A stretch of 64,000 bases of DNA from Nitrososphaeraceae archaeon (GCA_031316115.1 JALDRC010000008.1:82964-146963); one strand, 5' to 3'; shown: positions 9,526-19,481, counted from the stretch's first letter. The notes: generated by a model from the letters alone, not told the origin. A program made the numbers and translations.

Positions 9526-10650
9526 TTATTCTCTATAAACTATTTTTCCCTCTGCAATTACATTCTCAGGATAACTGGATAAAATGAATGGATCATCATT
9601 CCACATGGTCAAAGATGCTGTATATCCTGAGATTTGACCTAGCCTTCTTGCCCCTATTATCTCCGCAGATTCTTTGGTTATTTTTGAAATAGCATCAGCC
9701 CTGGATAAACCAAAACGCAATAGATGTCGCAGGGAATAAAATAGATTTCTCTGTAATATCACAGGATGATCACTCATCAAGGCAAACTTGGCTTTGGATT
9801 TTACTAATTTTTGAACATTTCGCCAACTTTCGTTTCTTAGTTCAACTTTGTAAGCAAAAGAATCCAATGGGCCATAAACAATAGGAATCGAAAGATCTCT
9901 TAGATGCGAAAAGATTCTTTCATTAGAAACATCAAACAAATGATTCGCTATCGCCTTTATTTTGAATTCTTTGATCAAATCCAATAAAATCATTATATCG
10001 TCTTCTTTATGAACATGTACCATGAGATTTATTTTATTAGATAGAATATCGATGAAAACTTCAGTGGTTGGATCTATCTCTTCTCTGACTTTCTTTTTAT
10101 TCTTCAAAAGTGTCATTGTTTTTGTTGCCTTGATTAGATTATCCCGAAGTAATGCTAACGTCCCCATCCTAGTATATGGTCTATTACCTTTCCAATCTAT
10201 AGTACTTGGATTATAACCTAAGGCTGTTTTTATTCCAACATCAGAAATATATGCATCCCCAATATTGGATACATAATTTTTTACAAGTATCCTTTACCAC
10301 TTATTATATTTCCACTTCCTGGAAGAACAACTGAGTAGAGAACTCCAAAAGCAACAGACTCTTTAAAGGATGAATCATCCATATAGACACTATGCAAAGC
10401 ATTGCCTAATGGAAATATGGATTCCATATGTTCATTTGCTTCTTCCTCAATTGCTGGTTCTCCCGAACGAACCATTCCAATATGACTATGTGCATCTATA
10501 AAGTCTTGGATAACTGCTCCGCACTCATAAGTTAAATCATGATTTCCTGAGGGTTTTTTCTGACCTACATATGTTATAATGTCTTTTTCTAATCCAATAA
10601 AACAATCTTTTAGTTCATTAAAACCATCGAACAGAATCTGCTAGTTTAAT
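9526..10650 (-). pseudogene. Amidohydrolase, frameshifted
   Basis: A metal-dependent amidohydrolase (imidazolonepropionase-like branch) that no longer reads through. Recognisable parts in order: LFDGFNELKDCFIGLEKD, the metal-binding IDAHSHIGM, the second-histidine strand MVHVHKEDDIM, the late acid in FALMSDHPVI and the closing WNDDPFILSSYPENVIAEG. Near 10284 the frame is lost: GKGYL is followed by a stop, and the next frame resumes at once with VKNYVSNIGDAYI, a one-base deletion. The N-terminus also lacks ATG/GTG/TTG: the expected start near 10650 is ATT and a second one-base loss is needed near 10636. Two lesions argue for real decay, though a sequencing error at either site is possible. Confidence 0.8.
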
Positions 10651-10771
10651 TTATTATTAACAGATAATTAGAGGATGATGACAATGGTAATTCATACATT
10701 TAATAATCTTCTGGTTTTAAAACTAATAACAAAGAGGTTAATTTCAAATATATGATGATGTTCTTAATCAT

Positions 10772-11164
10772 ATGGAAAATAGTGTTGGATATGATAAGAT
10801 CAAACATTTAGTAGAGGTAGAGGAACATATTCTCGCTGTATTTACTATGAATACAAATGGAACAATGGGAAATCTGAATATAGCAAAAGATATAGATTTA
10901 GATAAAAATCATATCGAAAGTATATTCTCTATTCTTCAGAATAGTCAAGATAAAGTCAAAATTGATAATAATGGTGAGACGATAAAACAACTAGGTAAGA
11001 TAAAATGGAAAATTTTTGAATTTGAAAGATTTAGAATTTTACAGATATTTGACCGTGAAACTGTGATAGTTTTAATAAAGGCGAATACCAGTTTAAATGA
11101 AACAGTTGACAATATTTTAGGTTACTACTATGAAGAGGAAAATATACCAAAAAGTCTTTTTTGA
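10772..11164 (+). CDS. Small protein of unknown function
   Basis: A 130-aa soluble protein with alternating strands and helices; the pattern EEHILAVFTMNTNGTMGNL near residue 18 and ETVIVLIKANTSLNETVDNI near the end resembles a roadblock/longin-like small fold, comparable with the gene at 5351. No catalytic motif. A TATATG sequence sits about 25 bases before the ATG. It is read away from the amidohydrolase pseudogene. Confidence 0.6.
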   Translation: MENSVGYDKIKHLVEVEEHILAVFTMNTNGTMGNLNIAKDIDLDKNHIESIFSILQNSQDKVKIDNNGETIKQLGKIKWKIFEFERFRILQIFDRETVIVLIKANTSLNETVDNILGYYYEEENIPKSLF

Positions 11165-11404
11165 TAATTTTATTGTTCTTACATTAATAAATTTGATATT
11201 TTTATGATCATTGAACCAATCAAGATTCTAATTATTTAGGATACCAATAAATTTGAAGTAATTATGTCCATAATATAGATTAGATCTTTTTCTATTATGT
11301 TATATTGAAGTCAATTTAAAATCCCTATTATATTCTAGTTTAAAAGCTATGAATTTGTTTTATGAATCACACTTATATTATATTATTCTAATAATCAATA
11401 ACCT

Positions 11405-12619
11405 ATGGCAGTAGGTACAGAATCATCTACGATATTTATCCATGTAGTGATTTCATTATCTCTGTTACTATTTACTTCAAAAATATTTGCAGAACTTTTT
11501 CACAGAATAAAGCTGCCAATAGTATTGGGCGAACTATTGGCTGGGATGATCATAGGTCCATATGCCTTAGGCGGTTTAATAGTGTTCGATGGAGAACCTC
11601 TGGTTGACCTCGATGAAACAATAAAACACATAGGCGAGTTAGCGGCTATAGTAATTCTTTTTGTGGCAGGATTAGAAATAACTCCAAGAGAGTTTCTAAA
11701 AGGTGGGGTAAGTGCGTTTACAATAGGTGCGCTAGGAGTGATTATACCATTTTTCGCAGGTTTTATGATATTTACGCTATATGGACTGGAGTTGTTACAG
11801 ATTCTACTTATTGCTACTGCATTGACTGCAACTAGTATTGCTATATCGATACAAGTATTGACATCTTTGGGAAAAATGCAATCAAAGGAAGCTAGATTGA
11901 TTCTGGGAGCCGCAATAGTTGATGATATTTTAGCTATTGCAGTATTATCAGTTGTTCTCACAATGGTTCAAACAGGCAATACAACTCCAGATGTTATCGA
12001 TATTTCAATTCTAATTTTGAAAATCTTAGGACTCTTTGCGGCTCTACTGATAGGTTCAATTTTGATTGTTCCAAGGATATTACATCGTGAAAGACTATGG
12101 AAATCCCGTGGAAGTATAGAAGGAATAACTACTGCAATTTTCTTTGGTGGTGCAGGAATTGCTGCTATTGTAGGACTGTCTCCCATAGTAGGAGCTTTTG
12201 CTATTGGTATGGCAGTAGCCAGTACACGTTTAATTAAACAAGTTGAAGAATATGTTCACAAATTGCAAATTATCTTCGCCCCATTGTTTTTTGCAATAAT
12301 AGGAGCTCAGGTAGATCTAAGAGGAGTGAATATTGAGGTTCTATCGATAGCAGGCATACTTGTTGCTGTAGCAATACTTACAAAGTTATTAGGTTGTGGT
12401 TTACCGTCATGGATATTTCTTAAAGATAAGACTAAGTCTATGCGAGTTGGAATAGGAATGGTATCAAGGGGAGAGGTTGGATTAATAGTAGCAGGGGTAG
12501 GTGCATCGTCAGGAGTATTATCTGGAGATATCTATACAGCTATTATTATAATGGTAGCAGCTACGACGATAATAACACCTATTTGGCTTAAAAAGTCATA
12601 TCAGAAAGAGCTAGCTTAG
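11405..12619 (+). CDS. Cation/proton antiporter (CPA2 type)
   Basis: A 404-aa membrane protein with about twelve hydrophobic segments, a monovalent cation:H+ antiporter of the CPA2 (Kef/NapA-like) family. Landmarks are the first helix with LPIVLGELLAGMIIGPYALG (about 37-56), the paired acid/DD region LGAAIVDDILAIAVLSV (about 167-183), which carries the ion-binding aspartates, and GIGMVSRGEVGLIVAGVG near 350. There is no TrkA-N domain at the end, so it is the short form. A TATA-like TTATATTATA lies about 30 bases before the ATG. Likely role: Na+ or K+ and pH balance at the cytoplasmic membrane. Confidence 0.9.
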   Translation: MAVGTESSTIFIHVVISLSLLLFTSKIFAELFHRIKLPIVLGELLAGMIIGPYALGGLIVFDGEPLVDLDETIKHIGELAAIVILFVAGLEITPREFLKGGVSAFTIGALGVIIPFFAGFMIFTLYGLELLQILLIATALTATSIAISIQVLTSLGKMQSKEARLILGAAIVDDILAIAVLSVVLTMVQTGNTTPDVIDISILILKILGLFAALLIGSILIVPRILHRERLWKSRGSIEGITTAIFFGGAGIAAIVGLSPIVGAFAIGMAVASTRLIKQVEEYVHKLQIIFAPLFFAIIGAQVDLRGVNIEVLSIAGILVAVAILTKLLGCGLPSWIFLKDKTKSMRVGIGMVSRGEVGLIVAGVGASSGVLSGDIYTAIIIMVAATTIITPIWLKKSYQKELA

Positions 12620-12697
12620 GTCAATTGATTATTCACTAAAAATTATTTCTTTATAGCAAAGAGTTAACTAGAAGAATAACGTAATTACAAAACAGAG

Positions 12698-12964
12698 ATG
12701 AGTGAATTCGCTTTTTTTAGATTTTTAAGTTATAATCTTCTCACCGAGGAAGAAAAGGAAAACAAAGAAGAAATTATTAATCTGACGGAGGAGGTGTTGG
12801 ATGCAAAGGGTTTAGAATGTGATTCAAGAATAAGCAAGCTCTCTAGAGAGGAAATAGAAGAAATTTTAAAGGAAGTCAGAAAAAAACGTGAAAAGAAAAA
12901 GAAAACTAAAGATAATCAAGAGATTGAATCTGATTCGGTCGAGCAAGTTACTATATATAAATAA
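12698..12964 (+). CDS. Charged coiled-coil small protein
   Basis: An 88-aa protein: a short hydrophobic N-terminus (FAFFRFLSYNLLT), then a highly charged helix with Glu/Lys blocks (REEIEEILKEVRKKREKKKK). No known domain. It follows the antiporter by 78 bases on the same strand and precedes the membrane protein at 12991 by 26 bases, so the three may form one unit. The high charge makes chance an unlikely source of the open frame. Confidence 0.55.
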   Translation: MSEFAFFRFLSYNLLTEEEKENKEEIINLTEEVLDAKGLECDSRISKLSREEIEEILKEVRKKREKKKKTKDNQEIESDSVEQVTIYK

Positions 12965-12990
12965 TCTACATTAATAAAATAAATCTAGGA

Positions 12991-13308
12991 ATGAGCAATA
13001 ATTCTTCAACGCCTGTTTGGCCCCTGATAACTGGAGTTGCTACTTTAGCTTTAAGTGCAATATTAGTTATATTAAAATCTGGCATTCTTGTTGCAATTCT
13101 CTTTCTTTTGTTAGGTGCTTCACTTGTTTTAGCATGGTATTATTTTTATAGTAAAAAAAAATTTCCATTACGAAAGAAAGGTTCTGAATGTGCTTGTCAA
13201 GTCTGTAACCATGATAACTCTGATGCATGCTTTTCTAATAAATGCGCTTGTTGTATAATAATGAAAGATAACAAAATTATAGGACATTCAAATAATCCAC
13301 TGCAATAA
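12991..13308 (+). CDS. Two-helix membrane protein with cysteine-rich tail
   Basis: A 105-aa protein. Two adjacent membrane helices (about residues 10-28 and 30-52) are followed by a basic stretch KKKFPLRKKG and a compact cysteine cluster, C-A-C-Q-V-C then C-F-S-N-K-C-A-C-C, seven cysteines within about 25 residues (68-90). By the positive-inside rule the cysteine tail should face the cytoplasm. It could bind zinc, another metal or an iron-sulfur cluster. I do not recognise the family. It ends the short run of genes behind the antiporter. Confidence 0.6.
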   Translation: MSNNSSTPVWPLITGVATLALSAILVILKSGILVAILFLLLGASLVLAWYYFYSKKKFPLRKKGSECACQVCNHDNSDACFSNKCACCIIMKDNKIIGHSNNPLQ

Positions 13309-14076
13309 ATAACAACCTAAAAATTTGTATTATTAAAAAAATTAGATATTGTAAAAACTCCAAATTAAAAGAAAAATAAAAATAAATTTATTTAAACAAC
13401 AAGTCAGATATTTTTATTCATGGAAAAGTATCTTATTGTGTTGAAAAAATAAAATTCCGTTGAAATTATTTAATAATTTAGAAAAGTTTAATTTCGTATT
13501 TCATTTTTTAAAAATGCTATTATATGTTCTAAATTTGTAGTGAAATAAAAAAAAGTATTATGGTTTTTTAATTGTAAAACTGTCGATTTTTTTATCATTA
13601 TTGTTAATAAATTCTCCAAAGAGTGTCTTCCCGTCTTCTAGGAAATTAAGATTCAGAAAACCAAACCGTTCGTCTTGTTGAAAGTTTGTAAAATGATTAG
13701 AGTCTGTAAGTTTATGTAATTTAGCTCCTCCAGTTCCCACAATAAGGAAGATTATACCATCTGGAGCGTTGTATGAAGTAGTATTGTTTTCAGTGATAAT
13801 GGGATTCAAGGGATCGTCGTCGTTAAACATTAAAGGAAATGTTCTTTGATAATTATGGGTATGTGCTTGTATTGTTAAATCCACTTTATTATTTTCAAAT
13901 AAAGGATGTAATACTTCTATCAATTTACTTTTCATCTTGACATATGAATTTGGTGATGTATATAGGGGATTATGTAGGAAAGAGATTATCCAATTAATTT
14001 TAGGATTAGATTTAGCATTTTTTAGGTCATTTTCTGCAAATTTATACTGTTCTGACTCTGAATCATATGGAATAGC

Positions 14077-14797
14077 GGTTCTGTTAACTTAAGCAGAAAC
14101 AGCTATAGCTAAGAACTTTATATTTATCGTATGAATCAAATCAAATTTGAAAGAAATAGAACAGCTTCTTTTATTGTAATGTATTCTCTTTATCTGTACT
14201 TTCTTGGTTTGAGCCTACGCAGTACATCTAAAGCATTAGTAGTATTTAGAGATGATAAAAGGAGTCATGTTTCTGTTTGGAATTGGATACAAAGGTTTGG
14301 TTCCTGTCAGATCTACAAAAGAAAAAGAGTAACTGCTTTTATTATAGATGAAACAATTATTCAGATTGGTAGTCAACATTTTTGGTTATGGATATGTATA
14401 GAACCAATTAACTCTTCGGTGCTTGGAATCTATATTTCTGAAGAGAGAAACATGCTTGTTGCAGAAAAATTCATTAGATCATTAGTTACAAAATATGGAA
14501 AACATACTGTCTATACAGATGGCGGTACATGGTACGAGGAAGCGTGTCATGTAATTGAATTAAAACACTATCTACATTCTTCAATAGAAAAAAGTTTGAT
14601 GGAAAGAGCAAACCAGTATTTTAAAGATAGAATTGAATCATTTGATGATTACTATCCTTGTAAGCAAATTGAATGTAATCTATTTCATGTTCATAACTGG
14701 ATACAATTCTTTACTTCTATGTATAACGATGTAATAACAAATAATAACAATAATTTTTGGTTAAAGGAGGTGAATATTATCTTATCTTAACAGAGCC
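14077..14797 (+). mobile_element. IS6-like element, copy 2, intact (721 bp)
   Basis: A complete element with termini GGTTCTGTTAACTTAAG (left) and GGCTCTGTTAAGATAAG (right, read inward). The flanking 8-bp target duplication GGAATAGC is perfect (14069-14076 and 14798-14805). Terminus sequence and duplication length both match the IS6 family. It sits inside the metallophosphatase gene, transposase antisense to its host. Near the right end an AAAGGAGGTGAATATT stretch forms a ribosome-binding-like site reading outward. Confidence 0.95.
14131..14790 (+). CDS. IS6-like DDE transposase, copy 2
   Basis: A 219-aa intact transposase, probably active. Catalytic candidates are Asp73 ([10 protein letters not shown]), Asp130 ([10 protein letters not shown]) and Glu158 (SLMERANQYF); the helix-turn-helix region ends at [10 protein letters not shown]. 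Compared with the copies at 48431 and 58575 it differs at scattered sites and ends in WLKEVNIILS, so it represents a sister lineage that transposed recently, as its perfect target duplication shows. Confidence 0.92.
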   Translation: MNQIKFERNRTASFIVMYSLYLYFLGLSLRSTSKALVVFRDDKRSHVSVWNWIQRFGSCQIYKRKRVTAFIIDETIIQIGSQHFWLWICIEPINSSVLGIYISEERNMLVAEKFIRSLVTKYGKHTVYTDGGTWYEEACHVIELKHYLHSSIEKSLMERANQYFKDRIESFDDYYPCKQIECNLFHVHNWIQFFTSMYNDVITNNNNNFWLKEVNIILS

Positions 14798-15234
14798 GGA
14801 ATAGCTGTTGTTAAGGCTAAAAAATGAATATTTTCATAATCAAAAGAATAGTATTGAGATTGCAAATCAAATTCATCCATGTATTGGTTAGAGAGAGGTT
14901 CAGGTTTATCCTTATTTCCTAAAATAATCTTCATAACAGATCTGAAAGGTTGTATTTGATCTAACCAACAGTCACCCGTTGACTGATATGAGTTATCCCC
15001 TAGTGATAATATTAATTCTGGTTTGTAATTTAAAATGGACTTTACAGTTGATTCACTATTTGAATTACAATCCCAATCACCTACTGCTATAACATTGAAT
15101 TCTGAGGAATTTGCAAATGCAACAATAAAATTATTGGGATAAAAAATGAGAGAAAATGAGCAGATAATTAAAAGGGGGACCAACATTAACAAATCATATT
15201 TATGTTCATCTAATGAAATTTTTTCTGTGAACAT

Positions 15235-15570
15235 ACTTGAATGATTAAGCTGTTAATATATTTACCTTTGGAAAAATCAGTAAAACTTTATTATTAGATT
15301 TAAATGAAAAGTTTGATTGTTAAAAACTATTTTGTTCTGTATTTTAATGATGTCAGTCTTAAGTTTGGCTAATTATCATATTATTGGTCACATTGCGTGA
15401 ACTCCAAAATCTATTTTGTTGTTTCTATACTATAACGATAGATTTTTATTTTTACTATATCATATGGTTTATCATTTGGGTTTTATTATAATAATAATTA
15501 AAAAAAAAGTATTAGAACTGATTATTTTGTATTTATTTATAATTAATTTCAATAGATTTGAGTAATATTA
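15235..15570 (-). other. Gap upstream of the split metallophosphatase
   Basis: About 335 AT-rich bases between two minus-strand genes. It should hold the promoter of the metallophosphatase gene; I see no unambiguous TATA/BRE pair, gene or repeat. Confidence 0.35.
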
Positions 15571-15909
15571 TTATTCATTTATGTTCATCCTTTTGCAATA
15601 AGCTTCGATTATGTGCTCTAATGCTTTTTCTTCTTCTTTTGCAGCAAAAACGAACTCTTCGTAGTAATTGAGCTCCTGGATTCTCTTTATTAGACTAAAA
15701 AACTCATTACGCTGATGATCTTCCAAATCAGATAATTTTATAATAGCATTTTGATCAAATATGGATCTGATTAGAGTTAGTTGAATTAATAATCTATTAA
15801 ATCTAAGAATTGCAAAATATTTACGAAATATGTTGATTCTATTATCCCTACCTATTTTTTCGAGGTCCGTTGATGAAGGCAATGGGAATTCTCTTAATCT
15901 TTCTACCAT
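15571..15909 (-). CDS. Small helical protein of unknown function
   Basis: A 112-aa helical protein starting MVERLREFPLPSSTDLEKIG. No cysteine, membrane helix or known motif; the middle (YFAILRFNRLLIQLTLIRSIF) and the end (EEFVFAAKEEEKALEHIIEAYCKRM) look like amphipathic helices. An ATG seven codons upstream (15930) is possible but would place its leader MFFLYTL over a TATATA sequence that more likely belongs to the promoter. It lies between the metallophosphatase promoter region and IS copy 3. Confidence 0.5.
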   Translation of the reverse strand: MVERLREFPLPSSTDLEKIGRDNRINIFRKYFAILRFNRLLIQLTLIRSIFDQNAIIKLSDLEDHQRNEFFSLIKRIQELNYYEEFVFAAKEEEKALEHIIEAYCKRMNINE

Positions 15910-16100
15910 CAAGGTATATAAAAAAAACAACGTTTAAAGATTTTTGAAGCAGCTCTATCAGAAGCGTCATTCCCAGAAAAATTGAACTAAAATTATTTAA
16001 GATATCAGAACATTTCACAAATTTATCATTAATAGTAAAAATACAAGCAAATGTGGGAATAATAAGGTTATTCAAGTTTGTTTGAATTCCTTAGAATATA

Positions 16101-16817
16101 GGCTGTGTTAATTTAAGATAATATTCACCTCCTTTAATAAAAAATCATGATTATTATTTACTATCATATCATTGTACATAGAAACAAAGAATTGTATCCA
16201 GTTATACACATGAAATAGATTACATTCTTCTTTGATACAAGGATAATAATCATCAAAACTTTCTATCCTGTCTTTCAAAAACTGGTTTGCTCTTTCCATC
16301 AAACTTTTCTGAATAAGTGTGGATAGTGTTTTAATCCAATTATGTTACATGCTTATTCATACCAGGTACCACCATCTGTATAGACGGTATGTTTTCAATA
16401 TTTTGATACAAACGATCGAATGAATTTCTCAGCAACAATCATGCTTCTCTCTTCTGATATATAGATTCCAAGTACAAAACTGTGAACTGGTTCTATACAT
16501 ATCCATAACCAAAAATGTTGACTACCAATCTGAATAATTGTTTCATCTATAATAAAAGCCGTAACTCTTTTTCTTTTGTAAACCTGACAGGATCCAAACC
16601 TCTGAATCCAGTTACAAACAGCAACATAACTCCTTTTATCATCTCTAAATATTACTAATGCTTTAGACGTATTACGTAAACTCAATCCAAGAAAGTACAG
16701 ATAAAGAGAATACATTACAATATAGTTAGATGTTCTATTTCTTTCAAATTTGATTTTATCCATATGAGAAATAGAATGTTGTTAGCTATAGCTTTTACTG
16801 CTTAAGTTAACACAGCC
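16101..16817 (-). mobile_element. IS6-like element, copy 3, decayed (717 bp)
   Basis: Termini GGCTGTGTTAATTTAAG (left) and GGCTGTGTTAACTTAAG (right, read inward) are intact, and the 8-bp target duplication AGAATATA is perfect (16093-16100 and 16818-16825). The element has lost four bases relative to the 721-bp form and its gene is broken. It belongs to the GGCTGTG terminus sublineage, like copies 1 and 4. Good termini could still be mobilised by an intact transposase elsewhere. Confidence 0.93.
16108..16763 (-). pseudogene. Broken IS6-like transposase, copy 3
   Basis: Homologous to the intact copies over its whole length but unable to make a full protein. After FIRSFVSKY the glycine codon has become TGA; a further stop (TAA) follows GTWYE where the others read NQ; a short deletion follows in the segment HSPIQKSL. 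The C-terminal third reads again from [22 protein letters not shown]. All three lesions are downstream of the first catalytic aspartate. Confidence 0.92.
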
Positions 16818-17300
16818 AGAATATAACATAAAAATTCAACATCTACATGTCTTACAGAATTTCTCTACTAAGGATATTGTCATTGTCGATAAAGAAGAAG
16901 CAAAAATAATAAAAAAAGTCTTATTTAATCATCGCATGAAAGAGTTGTTTTTCCTGCATGAATATTTCATGGTGTCCTAAAATGAATTAAGAAAATAAAA
17001 TTATTTAACTGTAGAAAATAAAATTGTTGTTTATTTATTATGATTAATAAAAACATTTAATAAATAGTTAAATGAAGATAATAATTTATTAATTTAATTT
17101 TACCAAAGAATAACTTAAATGTTTAATTTAAAGATATTTAAAGTAAAGATTATCTTTTTTGAAAAACATGTTCTTTTTTTCTTGACTTTATATTAAAAAT
17201 TTTAGTAGGTAATTATTCTTTCGTAATAAAATGCCGAAAATATTGCTTTAATAATTTAAGGTCTAACATATATAAATAAGAATTACCTGTTGAATATCTT

Positions 17301-17953
17301 AAAATCTGATTTGAAAGAAATAGAACACATAATTATATTGTTATGTATTCTCTTTATCTATAGTTTCCTGGCTTAAGTTCAAGAAATAATTTCAATAAAC
17401 TAGTAATATTTAGAAATGAGAAGTTGCTTAAATTTCGTAAGGAACCAGATTTAGATATTAAGTTCGTATCAAATTTATAAAACAAAAACAGTAACCATAT
17501 TTATTATATATGAAATTGTTTTACAGATTGACATCGACATTTCTGCTTATGGTTTTGTATTGAACCTATAAAGTGCTATTTTTGGGATCTGTATTTCATA
17601 AACAAATATTATTTTGTAGAAAAATTCGATCTATTGTTTTGTATCCAAATATATTATACATACAGTTTACACTGATGAAGATACATGTTATAATTAAACA
17701 TGTACCATAATTGAATTAAAACAAATCCAAATTTTTTGATAGATCGGAGTTGGATAGAAAGCGTAATCCATTATTTAAAAATCAAAATAGAAGAGTTTGA
17801 TAAATATTATTCATGGAGGCTAAAGTAATGTTGCCTATTTAATTGAAATAACTGGATAGTATATTTTGTTTCTAAATATAAATGTACTATAGCAAAAAAA
17901 TTCTAGTCATTTTGAGATTGATATTTAGTTCAATATTATCCTGAATCAGAGCT
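17301..17953 (+). mobile_element. Fossil IS6-like copy
   Basis: On the plus strand from 17301 the bases match the transposase gene start (TGAAAGAAATAGAACACATA, then TTATGTATTCTCTTTAT), and the match continues, heavily mutated, to a remnant of the right end near 17953. Recognisable decayed blocks include the first Asp region (ATATATGAAATTGTTTTACAG), CATACAGTTTACACTGATGA for HTVYTD, and GATAAATATTATTCATGGA for the FDDYYPC region. There are many stops and indels. No terminal repeat or target duplication is certain. It is the oldest copy in the window. Confidence 0.85.
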
Positions 17954-18050
17954 AAAATATAGAGCAAAGTCATGTTTTAGCAAATCTTAGTCGACATCGA
18001 CTTATTTAAAATATGTGATATTGATTTAGGTCACATATTCAAATTATTAA

Positions 18051-18371
18051 TTAGGGTAAGTCATAAGATTCGGAAACATCAAAAACAAAAACTCTACCTT
18101 TTATAGTCCCTTTTTTAACTTCTGTTAGAAGTTTTTCAGCTTCGGACTCTGGAATAATTACTTCAACTCTTTTCCTAGGAGCATAATCAGGAACATACTT
18201 TTCCCCAGTTCTGTATGCATACGATTTTATAATCTTTTCAACTTCTTCTCTTTTTAGCTTTCCACGTCCCATAATATCAAAGTACGATATACCTTCTACC
18301 TTATTTTTGTGCAATATCTCATTAAGAGAGTCAAATGAACCTTCCGTTACGTAAAAAATTAAACCTTTCAT
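18051..18371 (-). CDS. P-II family signalling protein
   Basis: A 106-aa GlnB/GlnK-type fold. The first strand MKGLIFYVTEG, the turn GISYFDIMGRGK (P-II G-R-G-x-x motif before the T-loop, about 27-38), the conserved strand KRVEVIIPESEAEKLLTEV (about 67-85) and the end KGRVFVFDVSES follow the family. The T-loop region (KREEVEKIIKSYAYRTGEKY) is unusual and lacks the bacterial uridylylated tyrosine position in context. P-II trimers sense ATP/ADP and 2-oxoglutarate and control nitrogen transporters and enzymes; the nearby urease cluster fits. A strong TATA box gives a leaderless transcript. Confidence 0.8.
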   Translation of the reverse strand: MKGLIFYVTEGSFDSLNEILHKNKVEGISYFDIMGRGKLKREEVEKIIKSYAYRTGEKYVPDYAPRKRVEVIIPESEAEKLLTEVKKGTIKGRVFVFDVSESYDLP

Positions 18372-18389
18372 ACAATATTAATTTAAAAT

Positions 18390-18400
18390 TATTTATATAA
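18390..18400 (-). promoter_or_regulatory. TATA box of the P-II gene
   Basis: On the minus strand TTATATAAAT, centred about 25 bases upstream of the ATG at 18371. This is the spacing expected for a leaderless archaeal transcript that begins at the start codon. Confidence 0.65.
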
Positions 18401-18986
18401 CTTTTTATTGGATATCTTAATTAAAATAAATATTCTAATATTTTGGCTAATATTGTTTTTTCTTAACAACTCTAATATTTTAAGAATATTTTATCAAAGG
18501 TCCTTATTTCCGGCTTAATATCATATACTAAATTCATTTTCACTTTTTAGATTTCTAAATCTAAAGCCAAAAAAATTACAACATTTTATTGAAAAATAAA
18601 AATGATTAACATAATAAAATAAAGATACATAGCATATATAGATAACTGAGTTACTGATTTTTGAACATTAAAAAAGTAGAGGTAGTATTTATTATCAAGG
18701 AAATTAAGCATATAAAAATTTAGAATGTTACGCAAAATCCTTTGATAACGATTGAACACATCATAGTTTCACGAGTCTAGCAATAGATAATTCGATTCTT
18801 GAATTAAGATGATTACTAAGTTTCTAGTTCTATTCATTTTTTAGAATATTTAACCATTTTTGTAATTGTTCTTCATTTATTTAGTTAGTATATCTGATAA
18901 TGATTTTAGTAGTTTCTCCATTAAAACTGAAATATCAAATATAAAAATTAATTTTAAAGATTTCGAAATTTTTGATCATTTTCATG
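18401..18986 (-). other. Gap with a possible gene relic
   Basis: Nearly 600 bases without an intact gene. On the minus strand at about 18830-18935 a coding-looking scrap reads MEKLLKSLSDILTK and, after a frameshift, NEEQLQKWLNILKNE then stop. This may be the remains of a small gene. Nothing else stands out. Confidence 0.35.
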
Positions 18987-19481
18987 TTATAATAATTTTC
19001 CTGCCTCCCTCAATCTCGCCTTCATTCTCTCTTCTCCTTGTTTGAATCTGATTTTCTCTTCCTCAGTATTTAAGAGAAGTTGAGGAACTTCCATTGGTTT
19101 ACCATATCTATCAATAGCAACCATAGTCACAAAGGCCCTTCCGGCATGAACCCTCGAGTTGTAATCAAGATCTTCGGCATGAATATTCACTTCAATTTCA
19201 ACTGATGATCTCTTAACATAGTTAATTTTTGCTGATAAAATAAGAGCATTTCCAATAAATATAGGTTTTATAAACGTCATTCTGTCAATACTGGCGGTAA
19301 CAACATTGGCCTGATTTGCATGTCTTTTAGCTACAACCCCTGCAATTAGATCGACATGTTTTAGGATTACACCTCCGAATACGTTTCCCTTAGGATTAGC
19401 ATCTGATGGTAGCATTACAATAGTAGTCTCTGCTTTAGAGTCTTCAGGACTTTTTTGAATTCTTACGTTTGAGTTATCCAT
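18987..19481 (-). CDS. Acyl-CoA thioesterase (hotdog fold)
   Basis: A 164-aa single hotdog domain of the YciA/BACH acyl-CoA hydrolase group. The defining block is VMLPSDANPKGNVFGGVILK (about 22-41), in which the Asn/Asp and Gly residues form the active-site turn, followed by the long helix VDLIAGVVAKRHAN and the strand VTASIDRMTFIKPIFIG. The product releases fatty acids from CoA in the cytoplasm and may balance CoA pools. I chose the ATG at 19481 over an in-frame TTG three codons upstream. It is not in an operon: flanking gaps exceed 400 bases. Confidence 0.87.
   Translation of the reverse strand: MDNSNVRIQKSPEDSKAETTIVMLPSDANPKGNVFGGVILKHVDLIAGVVAKRHANQANVVTASIDRMTFIKPIFIGNALILSAKINYVKRSSVEIEVNIHAEDLDYNSRVHAGRAFVTMVAIDRYGKPMEVPQLLLNTEEEKIRFKQGEERMKARLREAGKLL

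Larger units (their letters stand above)
13558..15234 (-). pseudogene. Secreted metallophosphatase gene split by IS6-like insertion
   Basis: A calcineurin-like/purple-acid-phosphatase-type gene interrupted by IS copy 2. The 5-prime part (15234 to 14798) encodes a membrane anchor or signal (about residues 15-40), VGDWDCN, LSLGDNSY and the degenerate third block LGNKDK. The 3-prime part (14076 to 13558) continues in the same frame with SESEQYKFAENDLKN, SFLHNPLY and IQAHTHNYQRTFP. Removing the IS and one copy of its 8-bp duplication (GGAATAGC, which encodes A-I-P) restores an uninterrupted 315-residue frame, so the break is recent. Two related intact genes are at 59360 and 62552. Metal-site residues deviate: GNKD for GNHD and AHTH for GHAH. 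Confidence 0.92.

Noticed and set aside
9367..9582. 71-aa plus-strand open frame
   Set aside because: It runs antisense into the well-supported amidohydrolase pseudogene and has no motif.
15848..16075. 75-aa minus-strand open frame
   Set aside because: It overlaps the better-supported gene at 15571 in another frame and has no domain or promoter.
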